The position numbers and the translations under genes were made by a program. 64,000 nt of DNA, taken from positions 45,009 to 109,008 of the forward strand of contig NZ_JIBU02000039.1 in assembly GCF_000633595.2 (NCBI RefSeq). The letters run 5' to 3'. A model generated the notes under the pieces. It was not told the origin of the DNA, ran no database searches, and saw only the letters and a program-made list of their open reading frames with translations. This DNA comes from Clostridium drakei (GTDB lineage: Bacteria; Bacillota; Clostridia; Clostridiales; Clostridiaceae). Below, in pieces: positions 1 through 8,522 of this stretch. Every line of letters starts with the position of its first letter. Positions within the stretch are counted from its first letter, which is position 1.

Positions 1-914
1 ATGAAATAAACATTCCAAATATTTTAGAGCATAGAGATATAGAACTTTATCATATACCTCAAAATGGTGTTGGTATTCCTTATGATAAAAAATGCAATTT
101 TGTTATCACTCTTCATGATATAATCCCATACAAAATGCCAGAAACAGTAAGTGATAGATATTTAAAAATTTTTTCTGATCAAATTCCTATGACTGTTTCT
201 CAATGTGATGGAATAATTACTGTGTCTAATCACTCTAAAAAAGACATAATTGAAGCCTTTAAGTTTCCTGAAGATAAAATATATGTAACTCCTCTTGCAG
301 CAGAAGATATATATAGGCCATTAAACAAAAAATTAAGTAAAGATATTATTAAAGAACATTATTCCATAGACACTGATTTTATCCTATATGTAGGAGGTTT
401 TAGTCCTAGAAAAAATATTATTGGTCTTATAGAAAGCTTCAGCAAAGTATTACATTCTTATAAAAAAAATCTGCTGCTTGTCATAGCAGGTAAAAAGGGG
501 AAATCTTATGATACTTATAAAAAAAGAGTAGAACAATTAAATATATCTGATAAAGTAATTTTTCCTGGATTTATTTCAATAGATCATTTGCCTTACTTAT
601 ACAATGCATCTGAATTATTTGTTTATCCTTCTTTTTATGAAGGTTTTGGTCTTCCTCCCATTGAAGCTATGTCCTGTGGAGTACCTGTTATAGGATCTAA
701 TTGCACATCTGTTCCTGAAGTATTGGGAAATAGCGGCTTATTAGTAGATCCTAATAATATTGATGAATTAAGCAATTCCATACTCAAAATATTAAATGAT
801 AAAACTTTAAGAAATACTCTAATTGTTTCAGGGCTTATGAGATCATCAGAATTATCTTGGGAAAAAACCGCAAAACAAACTCTATCAGCATATAATAAAA
901 CTTTAAATTGTTAA
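1..914 (+). CDS. Glycosyltransferase family 4, 5'-truncated by the window edge
   Basis: GT4-type glycosyltransferase; transfers a sugar from an activated donor. The frame is open from base 3 with no start, and its first residues (EINI...YHIPQNGVGIP) match the middle of the complete paralogue at 4189-5307, so the gene begins before the window. Seen: the GGFSPRKN motif of the donor-binding domain and the GT4 signature YEGFGLPPIEAMSCG, with the E-x7-E pair that binds the nucleotide-sugar. Neighbours are CotS-type genes. In Bacillus the GT4 protein CotSA sits with CotS in the spore coat, so a role in coat or exosporium glycosylation is a reasonable inference. Acceptor and sugar are unknown. A strong hairpin follows the stop. 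Confidence 0.9.
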   Translation, partial: EINIPNILEHRDIELYHIPQNGVGIPYDKKCNFVITLHDIIPYKMPETVSDRYLKIFSDQIPMTVSQCDGIITVSNHSKKDIIEAFKFPEDKIYVTPLAAEDIYRPLNKKLSKDIIKEHYSIDTDFILYVGGFSPRKNIIGLIESFSKVLHSYKKNLLLVIAGKKGKSYDTYKKRVEQLNISDKVIFPGFISIDHLPYLYNASELFVYPSFYEGFGLPPIEAMSCGVPVIGSNCTSVPEVLGNSGLLVDPNNIDELSNSILKILNDKTLRNTLIVSGLMRSSELSWEKTAKQTLSAYNKTLNC

Positions 915-925
915 AAACATACATT

Positions 926-974
926 AAAAAGTTAAAGAAGTAAATTCATAAATAATTTACTTCTTTAACTTTTT
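926..974. terminator. Bidirectional Rho-independent terminator
   Basis: A 21-bp perfect inverted repeat (arms 926-946 and 954-974, 7-nt loop) has an A-run on its left and a T-run on its right. It lies between the convergent glycosyltransferase and CotS-type genes and overlaps the stop codon of the latter, so it can end transcription from both sides. Confidence 0.85.
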
Positions 975-1989
975 AAACTAACTTTTTAAATTCATTTAGA
1001 AATTCCTGTCTATCTTCTTTATATCCATTCTTTTTCTTTAATCTTTCAAGAAACGTGCTTTCATCCCAATCTTTGCATTTTGTGTAATAAGCTTTAGATA
1101 TATTATAAAAATCATCTGGAAAAGTTAACATCGCACTAAGTACTTCCATTTCTCTATTATTTAAAACATTTTTCATGCGGTAATTTTTTATTACTTCTCC
1201 AGCTTTTTCTATATCAAATGCAAAATTTTTTATTACTTTATTTATAAAATTGCATAAATCATGTACCTTCAAATCTATTATAGCGTAATCAAAATCTATA
1301 AAATAGGCATTAGCATCATTTATCAATATGTTGTGATGTGCTAAATCATGATGGCATACAACTATCTTATCTTCTTCTCCACAAAGTTTATAATAATAGG
1401 ATTTTTCTAGCATATTAACACTTTTCTCTATTTCATTAATATAATATTCTACATTTTCTACAAATATTTCATCAAATTCACTTTTATTTTCATGAGCACT
1501 AGCTATATTATTAAAAAAGTTCATTTCTTGAATTCTTCTTTTAAAACGATCTATAAGTTTACCTGTATTATATCTATTAGATAAATTAGTTTTAAATCCC
1601 TCCGAAGCTAAGTGAAGCTCTCCAAGTCCTTGAGCTGCAATATTTAGGTCTACAGGGCTACTAAAATCACACTCTGTTCCAGCAACCATATCCATAATAC
1701 AATACATATTGCCATTCCATATTGTATAAATTTCACCATTTTTATTTTTAACAAAATCCATAACTCTTGAAAATTTATTTTTTATATATTGGGATAAATT
1801 ATATATAAATTTTAATTCCTCCTCTGTATACTCTACTCTTTTTAATATTTTCTGACCCTTATCTGTAGATACCATATAAACACTTCTTAATGGTACAACA
1901 TCATAAACAACTAAATTAAATTCATTAAATAAATCTACACATAAATCATATCTAGCTAAATATCTCTTTTCACTATATTTTTCTATCAT
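973..1989 (-). CDS. CotS-family spore coat protein (kinase fold)
   Basis: 338 residues with the aminoglycoside-phosphotransferase/choline-kinase fold used by CotS/CotI spore coat proteins. Seen: an APH-like catalytic loop CHHDLAHHNIL (HxD...N) near residue 215 and the metal-binding IDFDYAI near residue 232, followed by the HDLCNFI helix typical of the family. The C-terminal part (FPDDFYNISKAYY...) also matches the paralogue at 3015-4022. Start ATG follows GAGGTG at 5 nt. Known: CotS is a mother-cell-made coat protein. Inferred: coat protein with possible kinase activity on an unknown substrate. It is the last gene of a minus-strand run 4022 to 973 with short gaps, probably co-transcribed in sporulation. 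Confidence 0.85.
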   Translation of the reverse strand: MIEKYSEKRYLARYDLCVDLFNEFNLVVYDVVPLRSVYMVSTDKGQKILKRVEYTEEELKFIYNLSQYIKNKFSRVMDFVKNKNGEIYTIWNGNMYCIMDMVAGTECDFSSPVDLNIAAQGLGELHLASEGFKTNLSNRYNTGKLIDRFKRRIQEMNFFNNIASAHENKSEFDEIFVENVEYYINEIEKSVNMLEKSYYYKLCGEEDKIVVCHHDLAHHNILINDANAYFIDFDYAIIDLKVHDLCNFINKVIKNFAFDIEKAGEVIKNYRMKNVLNNREMEVLSAMLTFPDDFYNISKAYYTKCKDWDESTFLERLKKKNGYKEDRQEFLNEFKKLV

Positions 1990-2001
1990 TTTAACACCTC
2001 T

Positions 2002-2763
2002 TTAAATTAGGCTATTTCCATCTTCCTTTATGGATTTTTGTAATTTTAAATAGTATTCTTTTTCATCAAAATTTTCATTCTTATCTCTATATCTACTACA
2101 CCATTTCATAAATGCATAAGGATATGATATGATAGCCAAAATAAACTTAGCACTACTTATATCTAAATCTTCTAAACTACAAAATTCATTTATTAAGCTA
2201 TAAAAATCAATTTCTAATCCTTTTCTTTTAACTTTATTTAAGAAATAAGCAAAATCCATTTCAACCATATTGTAACAGCAACCTTCAATATCTTTAACTT
2301 CTATATTCTGTAATTTTCTTAAATTATTAAAATAAGTATTTCCAATACACATTTCTACTCTCTTTGTACTTCTCATTATTAAATCTATATAATCATTCAT
2401 ATAGATTTTTTCAATACACTTTTGTGCTCTTTCTAAGTAAAGTTCTCCATTTTTTAAAAGTATCTTATCAAGTTCATTGTCTACACCATTTTGCTTTATT
2501 TTTTTTAAATCCCTATTTAATTTTTTTATATTAACTTTATATTGTTCTACTACTCTTCCAATATTGTTACTAAGTTTCTTATTCATATATCCTGTATAAC
2601 CTAAGGTTCTAGCATGAAATTCACTTATTATATACCCTTGGTTTTTTATAGTTTCCACACTTATATTTTTATATTTAATTTTTTCTGAAAAGTTTTCCAC
2701 ATGATAAATTCCTTTTGACTGCAAATACTTTATAAATGTGTCATTAACATTATTACAATACAC
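2002..2763 (-). CDS. Degenerate CotS-like protein, kinase motifs lost
   Basis: About 253 residues. Overall order resembles the two neighbouring CotS-type proteins: a charged middle region, a hydrophobic segment (GCCYNMVEMDFAYFLNKV) where they carry HHDLxxHNIL...IDFD, and a C-terminal SYPYAFMKWCSRY block matching their FPxDxWxIxxxYY. The HxD and DFD catalytic residues are absent, and the N-terminal lobe appears shortened. If homologous, it is a pseudokinase-type coat component. The longest frame begins with TTG directly on the ribosome-binding site. I chose the GTG at 2763, which follows AAGGAGG at about 7 nt. It lies between two CotS genes in the same direction, 12 nt from the next gene. Function unknown. 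Confidence 0.6.
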   Translation of the reverse strand: MYCNNVNDTFIKYLQSKGIYHVENFSEKIKYKNISVETIKNQGYIISEFHARTLGYTGYMNKKLSNNIGRVVEQYKVNIKKLNRDLKKIKQNGVDNELDKILLKNGELYLERAQKCIEKIYMNDYIDLIMRSTKRVEMCIGNTYFNNLRKLQNIEVKDIEGCCYNMVEMDFAYFLNKVKRKGLEIDFYSLINEFCSLEDLDISSAKFILAIISYPYAFMKWCSRYRDKNENFDEKEYYLKLQKSIKEDGNSLI

Positions 2764-2784
2764 AAACAAACCTCCTTGGAATTA

Positions 2785-2994
2785 TTACTTATGCTTCTTA
2801 CTTTTCATATCCTTTAAAATTTTTTTCCTTTTTCTTTCCATTTTTTTTATTTTCTTATTCTTTTTTTTAATTTTTTCTAAAGATTTAACAGATCTCTTTA
2901 AATCATCTAGTTTATTTTTATATTCTTCTAAATCCATATTACTTAAGTTTCCGTTATTAAATTTATGAGATTTTTTTTTATCTCCCATAAACAC
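2785..2994 (-). CDS. Lysine-rich small basic protein in the coat cluster
   Basis: Up to 69 residues, about 40 percent lysine, with a heptad-like charged helix (LEEYKNKLDDLKRSVKSLEKIKKK) and a very basic tail. No recognised family. Supported as a gene by a GGGAGG site upstream and a snug fit between two CotS-type genes in the same direction. The start may be GTG at 2994 (4 nt after the site) or ATG at 2988 (10 nt). A role binding polyanions or coat protein in the spore is conjecture from composition and position. Low-complexity A-rich sequence can mimic such a frame, so confidence is moderate. Confidence 0.55.
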   Translation of the reverse strand: MFMGDKKKSHKFNNGNLSNMDLEEYKNKLDDLKRSVKSLEKIKKKNKKIKKMERKRKKILKDMKSKKHK

Positions 2995-3014
2995 TTTACC
3001 TCCCTTTATAATAA

Positions 3015-4022
3015 TTAATGGTATTTTACAAATCTAAATTCATCTATAAACTCTTGCTTTTGATCTCTATCTCCCATTATCCTTTTTAACTTATTTAAGA
3101 AGAACTCTTCTTTCCAAGGTTGCTTTTCCCAATAATACTGTATCCCAATTTGCCAATAATCCTGTGGAAATTCCATAAATGCTGCCATTATAGGTATATC
3201 ATCTTTTTTAACTTGATTAATTGAATTATAAGAATCAATTATATTTAATGTACTACTTATGTTCCATTTCCCATTTTTCATACATCTCAAAAGAATGCTA
3301 CTAAGATCATGAAGATGCGAGTCCAATATACAATAGTCAAAATCTATAATATTTACTAAATTGTTATGAGATTTCAATATATTATGATCTGCAAAATCAT
3401 GATGACAAAATCCTCTATTTTCTATTTCTTCGCTCATAGTTTCTATATATCTAGTTTCTATTAGATTTTGTATAGATCTTTCTGCTCTTTGAAGTTCTTC
3501 TCTCATAATACTTAAATAAATAGAATCAAATTCTGTATTACTTTGTTTTTTATCTATTATATCTTTAAAAGAACGTATTTCCTTTTTTCTAGTTTTAAAC
3601 ACTTCTATCCATTTAAACCATCCTATTCTAGGATTCATTCCAGCTATAACTTCAAATCCATTACTTTTTTTATGAAGTTCTGCCAGCTTACATGAAGCTA
3701 TTAATATATCTTTATTATCATTGTAGTTTAGTCTTGTTGAATCAACCCATGGATTCAAATAAGCATAATTATCTTCAAGTTTCACATAATCCATTCCATT
3801 TTCTGTTTTTATTATTTCTGGAATATACTCAAAATTATTATTTTGTAAATGCTTTATAGCAGATATAATAAATAAAAAGTGTCTAAAATCATATTTAATA
3901 AATTTAAGACAATAAGCACCATTTTGGGTTTGAATCTTATATATACCTTTTATCTTCTCTATGAGCTTCACATTAAGCCCATAACTTTGTTCTACTAGCT
4001 TTCTTACTCTATCTGTATCCAA
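3015..4022 (-). CDS. CotS-family spore coat protein (kinase fold)
   Basis: 335 residues, paralogue of the gene at 973-1989. Seen: N-lobe beta strands (KGIYKIQTQNGAYCLKFIKY with the lysine expected to hold ATP phosphates), catalytic loop CHHDFADHNIL and metal-binding IIDFDYCILD, then the HDLSSILLRCM helix. Start is TTG, 7 nt after GGAGG. It is the first gene of the minus-strand coat run and is divergent from the glycosyltransferase at 4189, leaving about 165 bp for two promoters. CotS proteins are made in the mother cell under late sporulation sigma factors, so a SigE or SigK promoter is expected here. I saw only weak candidates. Confidence 0.85.
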   Translation of the reverse strand: MDTDRVRKLVEQSYGLNVKLIEKIKGIYKIQTQNGAYCLKFIKYDFRHFLFIISAIKHLQNNNFEYIPEIIKTENGMDYVKLEDNYAYLNPWVDSTRLNYNDNKDILIASCKLAELHKKSNGFEVIAGMNPRIGWFKWIEVFKTRKKEIRSFKDIIDKKQSNTEFDSIYLSIMREELQRAERSIQNLIETRYIETMSEEIENRGFCHHDFADHNILKSHNNLVNIIDFDYCILDSHLHDLSSILLRCMKNGKWNISSTLNIIDSYNSINQVKKDDIPIMAAFMEFPQDYWQIGIQYYWEKQPWKEEFFLNKLKRIMGDRDQKQEFIDEFRFVKYH

Positions 4023-4188
4023 ACTCTTTCCTCCAAAACAATTCTATATATGTAGTATATGAATTATTGTATATGTATGTGCTAAGTGACACATTTAGAG
4101 CGTAATATTAATAATATATAATACGATAAATTTGAAATTTTTTTAATAGCCTCGAAATTATCTGTATTAAATGGAGGTTGATAAGTAT

Positions 4189-5307
4189 ATGAAAATAGGA
4201 ATTGATGCAAGGGGGGTTAACTGGTATAAAGGCACTGGTATAGGAACTTATACTGATAAAATTTTAAAATATATGATCCAAACTCATAAAGAAAACCTAT
4301 ATCACATGTATTGGTCTGGAGATAATTATGAACGCTTTAAAAGTGATAATTCAAAAATATTAATGACTTCAAAAAAATATTATAAATTTTTTGAGCAATA
4401 TTATTTTCCTAACAATTTAAAAAATGAAAATATAGATATATATCATATCCCTCAAAATGGCATAGGTCTTTCTCAAAACATTGAATGCAGGAAAGTAGTT
4501 ACAATACATGATTTGATACCTTATATTCTCCCTGAAACCGTAGGAAATGGATATTTAATTAAATTTCTAAAAGAAATGCCTAAAATAATGGAAACTTGTG
4601 ATGGTATTATAACTGTATCAGAATGCTCCAAAAGGGACATACTAAAATTCTTCCCTATGGATGAATCTAAAGTTTTTGTAACACCTTTAGCTGCTGATAA
4701 AAAATATAAACCTTTAGATAAATCCAGATGCAGAAGATTTATACGTAAAAATTATGATATAGATAATCCATTTATACTTTATATAGGCGGTTTTAGTCCT
4801 AGAAAAAATGTTAAGTCTCTTTTAATGGCTTTTTCTAAGGTTTACAGGAGACTTCCTGAAGATTATGATTTAGTTATTGTTGGTGCTAGTAAAGATGATA
4901 TACACCTTCTCAAAGATTTGAGTCATGATTTAAATATACGTTCACATGTAAAATTCACAGGATTTGTTGAAGAAGAATTACTACCATCATTTTACAATGC
5001 ATCTAGCGTTTTTGTATATCCTTCTACGTATGAAGGTTTTGGTTTACCACCTTTAGAAGCTATGAGCTGTGGTACTCCTGTAATAACATCTAACATTTCA
5101 TCCATACCAGAGGTAGTTGGAGATGCTGGAATTTTAATAGATCCATTTAATATAAAAAGTCTCCAAGATTCCTTGGAACGCTTACTAAATAGTAAAACTT
5201 TAGTTGAAAAATTAATTAATAAAGGATTAAATCAATCCTCTAAATTTTCTTGGGAAAAAACCTCAGAAGAAACTCTAAAAGTTTATAAAAACATTTTAAA
5301 AATATAA
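4189..5307 (+). CDS. Glycosyltransferase family 4 (CotSA-like context)
   Basis: 372-residue complete GT4 enzyme, close paralogue of the truncated one at the window start. Seen: N-terminal MKIGIDARG strand and glycine-rich KGTGIGTYT loop of the acceptor domain; middle YHIPQNGIG and VVTIHDLIPY; C-terminal GGFSPRKN and YEGFGLPPLEAMSCGTPV with the E-x7-E donor site. An upstream in-frame ATG at 4171 overlaps the GGAGG ribosome-binding site (4173-4177), so ATG 4189 is chosen. Divergent from the CotS run and followed by a terminator. A role in coat or exosporium glycan assembly is inferred from position. It could instead serve a cell-surface polysaccharide. Confidence 0.88.
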   Translation: MKIGIDARGVNWYKGTGIGTYTDKILKYMIQTHKENLYHMYWSGDNYERFKSDNSKILMTSKKYYKFFEQYYFPNNLKNENIDIYHIPQNGIGLSQNIECRKVVTIHDLIPYILPETVGNGYLIKFLKEMPKIMETCDGIITVSECSKRDILKFFPMDESKVFVTPLAADKKYKPLDKSRCRRFIRKNYDIDNPFILYIGGFSPRKNVKSLLMAFSKVYRRLPEDYDLVIVGASKDDIHLLKDLSHDLNIRSHVKFTGFVEEELLPSFYNASSVFVYPSTYEGFGLPPLEAMSCGTPVITSNISSIPEVVGDAGILIDPFNIKSLQDSLERLLNSKTLVEKLINKGLNQSSKFSWEKTSEETLKVYKNILKI

Positions 5308-5310
5308 AAC

Positions 5311-5349
5311 AAAATCTCTTGACTGCCCCGTTCCCAGCCAAGAGATTTT
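5311..5349. terminator. Rho-independent terminator
   Basis: An 11-bp inverted repeat (AAAATCTCTTG / CAAGAGATTTT) around a GC-rich 17-nt loop, followed by T-rich sequence. It starts 4 nt after the glycosyltransferase stop. The A-run on the left arm lets it also serve the convergent lipoprotein gene. Confidence 0.85.
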
Positions 5350-5448
5350 ATTTTATATTCTAAAATTCCCTATGATTAAACCCTTACATGAACATATTAT
5401 ACACCTTAACAAAAACATTGTAAACGTTTTATGGATATTATTTAAACA

Positions 5449-6717
5449 TTATTTTTTATCTAAATATTTTTGAAGAGAATCTAATACCACTTTTGTATCT
5501 TTATTTATTAAGTTGGATTGAGCTAATGAATTTTTTACATCATCTCTTATATTAAAGAAGTAAGGAGTATAATTTATTTGATAACATCCTTTCTCTGTAT
5601 TTACAAGTAATTGCCATACTCTACAATTAAAATAGTCTTCACTCTTATTAAGTTTTTCTAAGTTATATATATCATTAGATACAGGTAAAACTCCATACTT
5701 TACCATGGATTCTAACGCCAATTTATTATTATTTATAATAAACTTTATAAATTCCTTTGATAATTTTGCATTGCTAGATAAGTTATTTATCATTAGATTA
5801 CATCCGCCTAAAGACACATCTCTATTACCACCTGGCTCAAAAGCAGGCAATTGAATTACTCCCCACTTTCCATTTTCATTGGGTATATTTTGCATAAAAT
5901 AGCTTACACAGCTAGGATCTGATACAAATGACATTATCTCTTCATTTTTAGCTGAGTTAATAAGTTCTTCTTTAGAATTATAATCATAAATTATTCCCTG
6001 AGAATATAAATTTTTTACTGTATCTACAACTCTAATCCATTCTTTATCATTAAAATTAACTTTATTGTCTTTATTAAAGTAAGAAACCCCTAGTTGATTT
6101 GCCATCAATAGGTATATATCACTATTTTCATTTTCTACATTCCCGAGAACCTTTTTCCCCTTATCTTTGATGATCTTTTTTCCCATTTCAACATAATCGC
6201 TCCAAGTTTTAATATCATCAATATTAATTCCCTCTGAAGATACTATATCCTTCCTATATAAAATTACCTTAGGAGAAGTGCTCCAAGGAAAACCATATAC
6301 TTTATTTTCTTTAGTTAAGTTATCCACCTTACTTTTTGATAGTTTGTTTTTATAACTGTCTATCTCTCCTGATACATCTAAAAATCCATGTGGCAATTTA
6401 TCTAAATAATATTGAACATAAGAATCATCCATTGTTACTATATCTATTGATTTATCTTTATTTTTAACACTTTCTGAAAATTTTCCATATGAATTATTAT
6501 CAACCTTTAAATCTACACTTACTTTTTTATTTACCTTTTGAAAATCTTCTATAGCTGCTCTTAATGGTTGCTCATGCTTTTTATCTGTTAATACTGTAAT
6601 TTTTCCTTGTAAATCCTCACTATTGTTTGATACACTATTATTTTTCTTGCAAGAAACAGCATTAGCACCTATAACTATTAAAATGATCATAACCAAAAAT
6701 TTTATACTTTTCTTCAT
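5449..6717 (-). CDS. Extracellular solute-binding lipoprotein, family 1, without transporter
   Basis: 422-residue binding protein of the ABC sugar-uptake type. Seen: N-terminal hydrophobic signal followed by AVSC as a weak lipobox (Cys23), then the family fold GKITVLTDKK, IDIVTMDDSYVQYY, a hinge YGFPWSTSPKVILYRKDI and the C-terminal SKEFIKFIINN helix. It would be anchored on the outer face of the membrane. No permease or ATPase gene lies beside it, so it either works with a transporter elsewhere or senses a ligand. ATG follows GGAGAG. Flanked by terminators, so monocistronic. The ligand cannot be predicted. Confidence 0.82.
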   Translation of the reverse strand: MKKSIKFLVMIILIVIGANAVSCKKNNSVSNNSEDLQGKITVLTDKKHEQPLRAAIEDFQKVNKKVSVDLKVDNNSYGKFSESVKNKDKSIDIVTMDDSYVQYYLDKLPHGFLDVSGEIDSYKNKLSKSKVDNLTKENKVYGFPWSTSPKVILYRKDIVSSEGINIDDIKTWSDYVEMGKKIIKDKGKKVLGNVENENSDIYLLMANQLGVSYFNKDNKVNFNDKEWIRVVDTVKNLYSQGIIYDYNSKEELINSAKNEEIMSFVSDPSCVSYFMQNIPNENGKWGVIQLPAFEPGGNRDVSLGGCNLMINNLSSNAKLSKEFIKFIINNNKLALESMVKYGVLPVSNDIYNLEKLNKSEDYFNCRVWQLLVNTEKGCYQINYTPYFFNIRDDVKNSLAQSNLINKDTKVVLDSLQKYLDKK

Positions 6718-6922
6718 AATATCTCTCCTGCACTAAACAGTATCATATTTTTATTGTTTATTTAACATTATATTTCCAGTATATATTATCAAATTTACTT
6801 AGTTTTTTCAATTGGTTTACTAATATTGTAACTTATTCTTCGTATATAAAAAAGTACACTTGGTAAATTATATTTTAAAATTATCCATATCTTTTAAATC
6901 TTAAAATTTACTATAGATCAAA

Positions 6923-6971
6923 AATAAGCCCTAAAGATTTTAATGAATCATTTAAATCTTTAGAGCTTATT
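6923..6971 (-). terminator. Rho-independent terminator of the radical SAM gene
   Basis: A long inverted repeat (6923-6940 against about 6953-6971, one mismatch) sits directly after the radical SAM stop codon. On the minus strand it is followed by a T-run. Confidence 0.85.
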
Positions 6972-6972
6972 T

Positions 6973-8355
6973 CTATCCTTTTGCCATATCATAATTCCCT
7001 TTAGAATCAAAATCTTCTTTCCAAGATTTATCTGCTAAAGGTTTAAATTCTTCTGCTACCTTATCTAACGCCTTTTGAAATTCTTCATCTTCTATCATCT
7101 CTTTAGCACCTTTATCTGTAGGTCTAGCTCCTGTTTTTTTTACAACTTCCCTTATAACATTTGTGTTATCTATCATCATACAAGGTAATAATAAATTTTC
7201 ATTATAAGGCTGTCTTCTTCTTAATTCTTTAAAAAAATCTGATTTAAATACATCAATAAGTTTTTTATTCTTCAAATTATCTACTGCAAAATGAGCAAAA
7301 ACACATGGTTCCATATCTTCATGAGAGTTTATATGACAATAAAACTTACCTGCTATACACCCTCCTACATAAGGAGCATCATTAAAGAAATCTATCATAA
7401 AATAAGGTTTTGAATTTCTTATATGCCTAACCCTTTTCCCTAAATAAATCCTTTGCTCAGGAGTAAGCATTAAATTAACATCTTGGCTACTTCCTACTGG
7501 CATAAATATGAAATACCAGCTCATTTTAGCCCCTTTTTCTATTAGCATATTTACGAATTCATCAGATACAACTGTCTTTACATTACTTCTGCTAACAGTT
7601 GTAGATACTCCAAATAGCATTCCCTTTTCTTTAAGTAATTCCATGGAGCTCATAACCTTTTTAAATATCCCTTTTCCTCTTCTCCTATCAGTCTCTACTT
7701 CAAAGCCCTCTAAAGAAAACATAGGTATTACATTACCAAGTTCTTTTATTTTATTAGCTAATTTTTCATTAAAAAGAGTTCCATTAGTAAAAGGTGTAAA
7801 CATACAATCACTATATTTTTCATATATCTTTAACATATATTCATTAAAAAATGGTTCTCCACCTAATACTACAAAATAATAAATTCCTAATTCTCTTGCT
7901 TCTTTTATAATCCTATCTACTTCTTCATAAGGTATATCATCTTCTTTACTATAATTTGCAGCATAGCAACCAGTACATTTTAAATTACATCTCATGGACG
8001 GGCTGATAAGTATTACTAATGGTATCTTTATATCCTTTTCCTTTAAGATCTTTTCCCTCTTAGGCATTCCATACCATATTGCATTTGATAAAAAATTTGA
8101 AAAAAATTTCTGTATACATTTTTTATCTGTATTTTTTAAAATATTTATTATGAACTCATGAGTAGCAGGATTATTATTATAGTACTCTTCCACTTGTTGT
8201 ATTCTTTCCAAATTCTCTTTATCTTTGCAGATGGATTTTTTTGCTAGGTCAAATAACTTATCAATATTTTTTTCAGGATTTTTCTCTAGCAACTCTAATC
8301 CAGTTTTAACTAAGGTATCTCTAGCTGCCTTTTTCAACTTTTCAGTTACCTTCAT
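6973..8355 (-). CDS. Stand-alone radical SAM protein
   Basis: 460 residues. Seen: an about 110-residue helical N-terminal region, then the radical SAM cluster motif CNLKCTGC (Cys123, 127, 130), the GGEPFF SAM-binding motif and a FTNGT strand. Later cysteines (GGCIAGKFYCH, MEPCVFAHF, LLPCM) resemble a SPASM/Twitch-type second Fe-S site. The family cleaves SAM to a 5'-deoxyadenosyl radical. The substrate here is unknown: no precursor peptide or partner gene is adjacent. The ribosome-binding site is AGGGGG. Monocistronic with its own terminator. Possibilities include peptide or cofactor modification. Confidence 0.85.
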   Translation of the reverse strand: MKVTEKLKKAARDTLVKTGLELLEKNPEKNIDKLFDLAKKSICKDKENLERIQQVEEYYNNNPATHEFIINILKNTDKKCIQKFFSNFLSNAIWYGMPKREKILKEKDIKIPLVILISPSMRCNLKCTGCYAANYSKEDDIPYEEVDRIIKEARELGIYYFVVLGGEPFFNEYMLKIYEKYSDCMFTPFTNGTLFNEKLANKIKELGNVIPMFSLEGFEVETDRRRGKGIFKKVMSSMELLKEKGMLFGVSTTVSRSNVKTVVSDEFVNMLIEKGAKMSWYFIFMPVGSSQDVNLMLTPEQRIYLGKRVRHIRNSKPYFMIDFFNDAPYVGGCIAGKFYCHINSHEDMEPCVFAHFAVDNLKNKKLIDVFKSDFFKELRRRQPYNENLLLPCMMIDNTNVIREVVKKTGARPTDKGAKEMIEDEEFQKALDKVAEEFKPLADKSWKEDFDSKGNYDMAKG

Positions 8356-8522
8356 TTATTATTCCCCCTGATAAGTAGTGATATATAAAGTTTCCTTTAT
8401 AAAATTATATACATATTTATTTTATTTATGTCTATATAATATCAGGGTACTTTTATAGAAACTGTTAAAATACAATATTGATTTAAGCTTTAATTCTTTA
8501 TTATATTTAAATATATAAAAAT

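Noticed and set aside
2738..2968. Phe/Leu-rich frame on the plus strand
   Set aside because: It is the complement of the lysine-rich and CotS-like genes on the minus strand and has no ribosome-binding site.
4023..4188. SigE or SigK promoters for the divergent coat genes
   Set aside because: Only partial matches (such as TATACAAT on the minus strand) were found, with no convincing -35 element at the right distance.
5410..5435. Catabolite-responsive (cre) site, TGTAAACGTTTTAT
   Set aside because: It lacks the final CA of the consensus and lies between the 3' ends of two genes, where it could not control either start.
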